From assembly GCA_002118135.1 (NCBI GenBank), contig BDIU01000049.1, positions 124,001 to 188,000 on the forward strand: a stretch of 64,000 bases of DNA. The letters run 5' to 3'. Positions within the stretch are counted from its first letter, which is position 1, and the number at the start of each line of letters is the position of its first letter. Shown here piece by piece: positions 56,901-64,000 of this stretch. The notes beneath the pieces were generated by a model. That model was not told the origin of the DNA and searched no databases. It saw nothing but the letters and a program-made list of their open reading frames with translations. Position numbers and translations under genes: made by a program. This DNA is from Trebouxia sp. TZW2008. Its lineage: Eukaryota; Chlorophyta; Trebouxiophyceae; Trebouxiales; Trebouxiaceae.

Positions 56901-59900
56901 GCAAGACAAGCTGTGGTCATTGTTGTCTGCCTACCGTGACTGTCTGCCTGATTTGATAATTCCTGGCTCCCAGCTTAGGTTGCCTGTCCATGTCGTCCTG
57001 CATGGGCCCATTGAACGCTCCTTGCTGCAACTTGCATGAATTACACAAACTGAGCACATTTCTGCGTCAGAGAACTGACCATCTAGTCGAGTGTGACTGA
57101 GAACGCTTCCTGTGCAGCAGCACTATGCTTCGTCTAACCATGCAATTGTGCGCACAACGGTGATGCTACATCGTCTGTGCAGGCAAGGCAGAGCTCCAAG
57201 AAGGGGATGAAGCTGAAGCAGTTGCACTGGGTGAAGCTGTCTACCCCTCAGCGCAGCTTGCAAGACACCATCTGGCAGCGCCTGGACGGCTCACGTTCCA
57301 GCTTTGACTTTGACCAGCTGGAGGCCAACTTTCAGGTGAGTTTCATGCTCAAAGTTTGATGCGGAAATCCAGTACAGGTAAAGTAGACCAAGTCAAATTT
57401 GTGCAGGCCAGCGCCGAGTGAGCTCTGTCACACACCTGCAAGGGAAGCTGCTTTGTCATTGCAGGTTTCATGATTTTATTCATGCGTATCGCTGATCTGC
57501 TCATTTCTAACTGTCATCATTGCTAGCAACAGGTCTGTTTTCGTGCTTGCTATGCCCAGGTGCAATATCAGGCATGGGTGCCATTGCAACTGACATACTG
57601 ATGGCGCCAATAGGTGCTGACACGGAACAGACACTGTGTGGACTAGCATGCCAGGGGCAACACCTTGGGGAGTACTGCATTTCAGCTCAAAATTGCTGCC
57701 TCGCTGCCTTAGTGTACGCCCTGGGTAATGTCTAAGGAGCTTGAGGAATCTGCACACAAGCTGCACAGCTGCCAGCAGCACAAAGCTGTCACAGTGACTT
57801 CTGTAAAATTGACTGCCTGGCTTCCAAGGAAGTTGTCCTCACATACAATTGTCGTTACTCAGGGGTATCATTTCAGTCAGGATGCAGTAATGGGTTTCAA
57901 TTGCGTTGTTCTTACATCAAGACTGTCCTTACAACGAGTGTCTTCACAAGAAAAGTTATTGTACAGGCAAAAGGCTCATGCTGTGTCTGGTTGCATCAGT
58001 ATGCATTGCAAAATATGCAAGGTGATCTGCTGTGCATTTGCAGCTTGTGGAGAAGGACACAGCCCAAAAGGGGTTTGCGACAAGCAAGAAGACCCTCATA
58101 TCCCTGCTGGGCCATGACAGGGGGCATGTTATGGCCATAGAGCTGGCAAGCATCCGGGTGCCCTTTGCAGATGTGAAGGTAAGCTTTGCACAGTTGTAAC
58201 ATAGCAGACTCAGGTATAAGCCTGTAACATGTGTGTCGCTGCAAATGTGAGTGATGGCCTGTGACAAGTTTGGAACTGCGGAAGTGAGCGCAGATCAATC
58301 TTAATACTACTTTTAGTGATAATATTATTCTACTGTTCACAGTATATAATGTTGATATTATTACTGTTGGTTGAAGGCAGGCAAGTCTGTGACACTGTTC
58401 AAAAGACACGCCTTTTACGCTCAGTGCTTAAGCGTATCAGCTGACTGGCAAGTCATGGCTGCCGCGTGTGTAGCTTATGCTGTCTAGGTGGTCCTGCATT
58501 CCAAGCAAAGCCTACACAAGCAGCATGTTGCTGCATTGCCTATGCAGGGTCTGTGCAAGCCTGGTTTGCGCTCAAGGTGGACTGCCAAATGCAACTGTCC
58601 CTGTTTGCGCAGGCCGCCTTGTTGCAAGCAAATGGAGGCGCACTGACTGTGGAGATGCTAAACCCCCTGTCCCGTGCAATTCCCGAGGTCAAGGAAGCCA
58701 CTGACATCCGCCTGTTCCTCAAGGTGCAATTGCATTTTGCTTCTGATATGCCAAGCATTCAATCAATCTTGGTTGGTCTATACCTAGCTTGGTCTGTCAC
58801 CATTTCAGCATGAGCTTGTCTCTACATGCACATTGCTTCTCTTGATCTTGTTTGGGGCGCATGTGCTGCTTCTGTGCAGCACTGCTCACAGATGCATCAT
58901 CATGCATATTGCACGGATCATATGGCTGTACCTGACGGCATTGTCCATTCTGCATGCAAGGTCCCAAGATTCTGTGGCATCCTGGGCATGACTTGTCAGT
59001 CACTAAGTTGTGCATGTTGGGATGCGTTCTGTCTCCATATCAGAAACTATATAGAGCGAGGAGCAAAATTCTGGGTGCCCTGCTCGAAACGAACCGTCGA
59101 ATGCAGGGTGAGCATCCTGAGCATAAGGGAGTGAGTGACCCCAAGCAGTTGGCAATAGTGGAGCGCTACTTTGTAGAAGTGCTGGACATCCCCTGCCTGC
59201 AGGCGCGGGTGCAGTGCTTCCTCTTCACTCGCCAATTTGCCTGCAATGTCCAGCGGGTGAGTCCACTGTGACAGTAGCTGCTTAGAAACATCTAATTGAT
59301 ACTGCCACAACCAGCAGAATGCTCTGATCTGAGTGATGCAAGTCTCTGAGCAAGGCAACACCTTGACATTCAATGGCAACGCTCAACCAGAGCCAGCCTG
59401 ATGAAACAGGGCATGGGCCGCATTCACCCAGTGCCTGTGCTAGAGTGCATGATCTGTCATTGTTATCAAGCCTGTTGCAGTGGACCCCATTACCATTGAT
59501 ATCATCATCTCAATACGATCATCATCATCATCAATGTCGTCTTTATCATTATTCACACTACTGTCATCATGGGTGCTTGCTGATGCGGCAGGTGCGCGAG
59601 CAATTAGAGGTGCTGAAGCTGGCATGTGAGGAGGTGCACAGTAGCCAGGGCCTCATCCACCTGCTGCAAGCTGTGCTGGGAGTGGGCAACTACCTCAACC
59701 GGGGCACCTTCAAGGGCAGCGCTGCAGGTCTGCTGCCATCAGGGCTTTCCCTCCCCACCCTTGCCCTGTATTTGTCACTGTCATGCAACAATGCCATGTC
59801 GTTCTGCTTGCACTGCTGTAGCTGCAGCAATTGCTATAGTTTGCACAAGTTGGCCCAACATACTTTGCAGCAGGGCATAACTGAGCTTCTGCACCTGTCT

Positions 59901-62776
59901 AGCAGACACAAAATGGGGAGTCAGACATGTTCATCTCATGGAAGACTTTGCTCCCAAAAAATTTTGCCCCCTACAAATGTTGCTGCGCCTTCAGCCACTC
60001 AACTTATCATCTTCACTCTGAAGTACCCAAAGCATGCTTTGTTGTCAAGCAGCTATCTGTTGCACGCAGGCTTCAAGCTGGAGACGCTGCTGAAGCTGGT
60101 CGATTGCCGAGGCAGCAATGACTGCAAGACACTGCTGCATTTCATCCTGAGCCAGCTGCTACAGGAGGCGCCGCAGATCCAGAGCCTGCCACAAGAGCTG
60201 GTCACTGTGCAGGCTGCTGCCAAGCTTCAGGTGCCCGATGTGGTGCTGTAATGTTGTTGATATATCTCAACATGCAACCTGGACTGGCTTTGCTATTTGT
60301 TGTCAACATGCTGGCCGCAGCCAACTGGCATAGCTTTTGGCACAGTGTGATCTGTCCACTGTAACCCTATAGCATTCCTGAGGCATTGCTGCAGCACCGA
60401 CATGCTTTGTCCAGCATTTTGCCAATCTGTGGAGTATATTTGCCCAGCATTATCACACTATGTCCACATTGCTCATGCTGATGCCACTTACCCAAGTGCC
60501 TTGCCTCAAATGTCAGGTATTAATAGCCTTCTAGTGGATTTGAGGACAGGCCTCCAACAACTGCGTAGCACCTGGAGCCAGCAGAGCAGCAGGCAGACAT
60601 TTCAACAGCTGACAGGCAGACAATCGACCACATCGGCACTGCTCACCCAACACACGACTGCCTTGCTACAGGTGTCTGGTATCAGCAGCCTTCTTGTGGA
60701 CTTGAGGACAGGCCTGAAGCAGGTACGTAGCACCATTCTAGAGCCAGCAGAGCAACCGGCAGGCATGTCAGCAGCTGATAGGCAGGCACTAGAGCAAATG
60801 ATCAGCTTCCATCAGACTGGCAAGGCTACTTTCCAAGAGCTGGAGGTCAGCGTTAATGCCAACTGATGTTTGTGTCCAATCAGTCTGTCCTGCAGTGTGG
60901 AGTGCATGCGCCTCGTGCCTTCATGCATTGCCTCAAGGATGAGCATACCCTGTTTTGTTTGTGGTTGCATGCATCAGATGAGTCCAGGATTAGCATGTTT
61001 GAGGCTGCAAAATCAAGACCACAAGCAATGGTGTGGGCGCATGCTGCTGGTCTAACACATCCAAACAGATGTGCAATATGAAGCAAATCTGAGCTTGTTT
61101 TGAACACACGGTGCTTCAGGCTTCTTATGCCTCTTGTATGAAGGCCGTCTAGCAGTCTTTGCATCTTGTCATGTCTCTATGCTGCATGTTGTTGTAGGCA
61201 TTGCAGCAGGCTGTAATTTGATGCGTGAAATTTTGTGCACCCTTCAGGCAATGGAGAGGGCAGTAAGTGGTGACATGAAGCGCGTGTCTGAGTACTTTGG
61301 CGAGCTGCATGAGGCGGGAGACCCTGCCAAGATGTTGCGCATCATCAGGAATTTCTTGCCTGTCTTCAAGCAGACAGTAGACGAGATCGAGGTATGCGAC
61401 TGTTGCATCAGACACCTGATGTAAGGCATCAGCTTACAGCTATACCTGCATGGCAGACCAGTGTATCAATCAAAGGCAATGGCAGATGCTGTCTGATACA
61501 GATGCATGAACATGCCTGCACAGTCACAAGCTGCATTCAGTCACATCTTCACATCCTCACGAAAGAAAGGTTCCCTTTCCTGCAATAAATACTCTTATGC
61601 TGAGACTGCACTGCTCGTGGTAAGGTGACAGAGAACATGTACATGTTATGAAGGTCTTTGTCGCAGCCTCAACAAATCATCTTCAGCTGTTGCAGACAGC
61701 CTGTGCAATGATAGACAAGCTTGCCTGGCGAGATAGGACTTGTGCCATAGCTAGCAGTATATGCTGGAACATGTGATTATTATTATTGTTACTATTATGT
61801 GCAATGATCACATTCAGGCTGAGACACTGCTCTGCTCTTGTTGAAGTTGCATGCAGTGTCTGCCACCTGACAGAAGACAGATGCGAGTTCTTGAGATTCT
61901 TGAAGCATTCTGAACAAATGGCATTTGTATGCTGCAGACAGCCCGCGCAAGAAATAATTTGGCTGAGACACTGCCCTGCTCTCGGCAAGGTGGCAGTGCA
62001 ATGTTTGCCACCTGACAGACACAGGTACAGGTTGTCAAGGATCCTGAAGCGGTCTCAACAAATAGTCTTGTCATGCTGCAGACAGCCCGCGCTAGGCAGG
62101 ATGCGCAGAAGAGGCGGCAGCAGGCAAGCTTGAGCAGAACTATGTCTGTACCCATCAAGTCGTCAGGAGCATTTGGTAGTCCTGCCGCCTCGCCAGCCAG
62201 GTCGCCCCTGTCAAGACATCTTGTCAGAGCGTCCTCAGGTAAAACATGCCTCACAACCTGCAGCTCAATCAATTCTGCATGCAAGTCTTCAGCAGGACCA
62301 CGTCTGTATCAGTCAAGTCAGCAAGGGGCTTTGGCAGAGAAGCGGCCTTGCCAGCCAGCTTGCTTTTACCCAGACATCTGCTTGGAGCATCCTCAGGTAC
62401 CATGTTGCCGCATTGGTTGAATCATGTCCCTTCGCATGCTTGTGCTAGCCAATGTCAGGGACATAGATAGGCATGCACAGAGACAATCAGCTGCCTTTGA
62501 CCAGTGTGACTTTGACATGTAACCTGAATTTGCGAGGCATTCCTGAGCTGACCATGTTATGGTATTTTCCTGGTAGGTGTTGTTAAGTGCCACCTTTGTC
62601 ATACTGTCTCTGTGCAGCATGTGAGTGATCACTGCATCATCACTTGCTGTCCAGCTGCCTCAAGTGTACATAAGATGTTGCTGCTTGATCGGTGCCATAC
62701 ACTGCATGTTGGCACAGATCTTTGCTGCCAGTTGAGCTGACAGGTCTTGTTTGCTGATGCAGGAATCAGCGCATGA
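53940..62776 (+). CDS. Membrane-anchored formin (FH1-FH2)
   Basis: An actin nucleator. The N-terminal exon (MQRQTALLHRPGRLTESQYK...) has a hydrophobic segment, VLTGLFLATILLTALCLSSF. A low-complexity region follows (54290-54600), with a further exon at about 54698-54851. A second hydrophobic segment sits in an exon at ~55506-55605 (GMMGAVGAFVVVAASWSHV), followed by basic LKRAVRLCRHSK. FH1 (about 56200-56740) has repeated P(8-10)GGR blocks. FH2 begins at ~57181 (KGMKLKQLHWVKLSTPQRSL) and continues near 58050, 58612, 59060 (VSDPKQLAIVERYF), 59592 (LLQAVLGVGNYLNRGTF), 60069 (FKLETLLKLVDCRGSNDCKT), 60670 and 61250. The basic tail (RARQDAQKRRQQ, ~62090) may end at 62776 as SSGISA. The layout resembles plant class I formins. 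Exon limits and the N-terminus are uncertain. Confidence 0.85.
56200..56740 (+). repeat. Proline-codon repeats of the formin FH1 region
   Basis: Seven or so blocks of 8-10 consecutive Pro codons (CCACC/GCC-rich) are separated by GGR, GSR or GGRTT linkers. The opposite strand reads as long poly-Gly frames, which are shadows. Confidence 0.9.
57797..57955 (+). repeat. Dispersed repeat family 1, copy C
   Basis: CTTCCAAGGAAGTTGTCCTC, TTTCAGTCAGGATGCAGTAA, GTTGTTCTTACATCAAGACTG and TCCTTACAACGAG. It has the same block order as the copies at 565 and 32610; CCAAGGAAGTTGTCCT is shared exactly with the latter. It lies in a formin intron. Confidence 0.75.
59488..59575 (+). repeat. ATC-rich microsatellite-like intron tract
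   Basis: CATCATCTCAATACGATCATC, ATCATCATCAATGTCG and TTATCATTATTCAC lie immediately upstream of the formin acceptor near 59591. Confidence 0.6.
60505..60765 (+). repeat. Duplicated formin exon start within one open frame
   Basis: TGTCAGGTATTAATAGCCTT (VSGINSLLVDLRTGLQQLRS-type) at 60512 is repeated as TGTCTGGTATCAGCAGCCTT (GISSLLVDLRTGLKQVRST) at 60673. A single frame without stops spans both copies and the 75 bp between them. Confidence 0.9.
61690..61800 (-). repeat. Dispersed repeat family 2, copy D
   Basis: ACAAGCTTGCCTGGCGAGAT, AGGACTTGTGCCATAGCTAGC and AGTATATGCTGGAACATGTG, followed by an (ATT)n-like tract and TTACTATTATG. It is the reverse complement of the copies at 19537 and 30080. 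It lies in a formin intron. Confidence 0.7.
61800..62400 (+). repeat. Tandem duplications near the formin 3' end
   Basis: GCTGAGACACTGCYCTGCTC, AAGGTGGCAGTGCAATGTTTGCC/AAGTTGCATGCAGTGTCTGCC and CACCTGACAGA occur at about 61819 and 61970, followed by GCTGCAGACAGCCCGCGC at 61931 and 62077. The exon from 62085 (AGCAGAACTATGTCTGTACC...) has a diverged copy at about 62290-62400 (AGCAGGACCACGTCTGTATC...) with its own donor-like CCTCAGGTACC. Confidence 0.85.
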
Positions 62777-64000
62777 GGGTGTGATGCCAGCAGCAAGGAT
62801 TCTTTTCTATACACTGTGTATATTGTTTGAGCATTGAAGACTAAGCCTGTCATCATTGGCAGCATTTGACACAGCAGCCAACATCTCCAATACTGGTGTG
62901 CCAGCTGTGTAGTAAACGTCAAAAAGCGACAAATTGCTTGCCCTGGCTATCAGAAATGTGTACCCCGAAAGTGTGACGAGATCTGCTCCGCGTTTGGCAG
63001 AACCAATTTTGATGAATTGTATCATGGTCAAGCTGTTGCTGATGTGTACAAGTTTACAGGGCAGTAATGAGACAGAAAAGTGAGTATGTTTTGAGTCAGC
63101 AATGCACATCATTTCAGCTTTCCTTGCATCCTTGCTGATTCTGTACATAGGTATGAGTGATCAAGCCTCAATTCATTTGTTTTACGTTGGTGTTGTTATG
63201 TTGCTGCTGCTGCAGTTATTGTGGCGTCGTGGGGTAATGTATTGCTGCAGTATTTGCTGCATGTGAACAGGGTGTTATTTGTCAGTTGCGCAAGAAGCTG
63301 TAAAAAGAAAATGCACAATGTCTCCAGCACACGTAGTCTAACATATATATATTTCCCTGACTGACCACTGACCATAGGGTTTTCCCAGCCTTATTGAGTG
63401 TTATGTCATGGTTTGGGGTTCTAGGGGTGACAAAACAGGTAGTCAGATCATTGCATTACTCATGGGGTATGTTTAAAGGTTCAAATCAGCTCAGGGTTCT
63501 GCATGACAGCTGCAGACCGGCCTCAAACCCTTAAAAACAGGGATAGCAGCCCTCACTCCAATCCACTTCATCCTCCCAGCATTCAAGGGTGTAGTTGGGT
63601 GTTCGAGCTTTCACACCTATACACTTACACAAAAAATTGAAAAGGACAGACGTTGTGGTAGCCACAGTGTTAGTTAGGTCATGTGCCCTATGTATGCTGC
63701 TACTTTCGGATGCATCTTACAAGTGACTCCAACAGCAAACAAAATTGTACGTTGCAATTGCCGAAGTGATGCTTACTATCGGGCACAGCCAGCATGTTAC
63801 GTAAAATAGAGCGATCACACAATCAATGACAATTGACAAGCCAAGCATTTGTAGTCAAACAAGCAGCAAGAAATTGCCAAGCCCACTCCAATTGGGTGCA
63901 GCACCATTTCAATACACAGCTACATTTACTACCTCCAGTTCTACCAATACAAAGGCGGACAGCCAACCACAATAAAATGCTAGGCTCACAGCACAGGTTG
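62777..64000. other. Right-hand region without a confident gene
   Basis: It contains a TGTAA at 63299-63303 that could end the formin transcript, a short GCTGCTGCTGCAG run at ~63202, and AT-richer DNA to the edge. One minus-strand open frame (63148-62807, 113 aa) is discussed separately. No RNA gene was seen. Confidence 0.45.
62807..63148 (-). pseudogene. Possible FLYWCH-like zinc-finger fragment
   Basis: The frame contains FIKIGSAKRGADLVTLSGYT followed by FLIARAS, which resembles the first half of a FLYWCH domain (a basic/Gly turn, then L.L.GY.F). The expected YWRC and Cys/His second half is absent. No start context or neighbouring exon supports a gene, so this may be a remnant of a transposable element or chance. 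Confidence 0.2.

Noticed and set aside
63575..63630. tRNA-like B box (GTGTTCGAGCTTTCACACC)
   Set aside because: No A box, acceptor stem or anticodon arm could be placed at the right distance.

Overview
This window is nuclear DNA of an intron-rich eukaryote, most likely a chlorophyte green alga. A plastid-type fibrillin and a chorismate synthase with a transit-like leader sit beside a ciliary radial-spoke protein (IQUB), with endomembrane tethers and lipid bridges (VPS39, VPS13B), and many short exons whose introns nearly always end in TGCAG. The class cannot be fixed from sequence alone; a trebouxiophyte-like coccoid alga is one possibility. No rRNA, tRNA, CRISPR array or organellar signature was seen.

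Layout: VPS13B-like (-, 228-9392, running off the left edge) is head-to-head with SLC35F6-like (+, 9807-14218). IQUB (-, 15772-20883) is head-to-head with proteasome alpha-2 (+, 21326-22219). Fibrillin (-, 22965-24746) is head-to-head with VPS39 (+, 25180-35499), which is followed by an ARM-repeat protein (+, 35815-40685). A casein kinase 1-like gene (-, 40803-42307) is head-to-head with a coiled-coil gene (+, 42723-43772), followed by chorismate synthase (+, 44241-46125). RFC5 (-, 46641-48612) and a multi-exon hAT/BED gene (-, 49204-53509) come next, and the hAT gene is head-to-head with a membrane formin (+, 53940-62776). The last ~1.2 kb shows no confident gene. Five divergent intergenic spacers are all about 415-445 bp and look CpG-rich against a CpG-poor, TGCATG-rich background. 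For SLC35F6, PSMA2, fibrillin and chorismate synthase I joined all exons in phase by hand, giving 396, 235, 351 and 432 aa.

The most unusual signal is pervasive local tandem duplication of exon-intron junctions. In nearly every long gene, short segments spanning a splice donor or acceptor plus the adjoining exon are repeated 2-5 times, diverged, inside the neighbouring intron, so that true exons sit among decaying 'decoy' exons. The clearest case is SLC35F6, where both junctions flanking one intron are multiplied. Some copies keep an open frame and could be alternative exons. Two dispersed short repeat families (three and four copies) also occur, one marked by repeated TGTCCTTACA.
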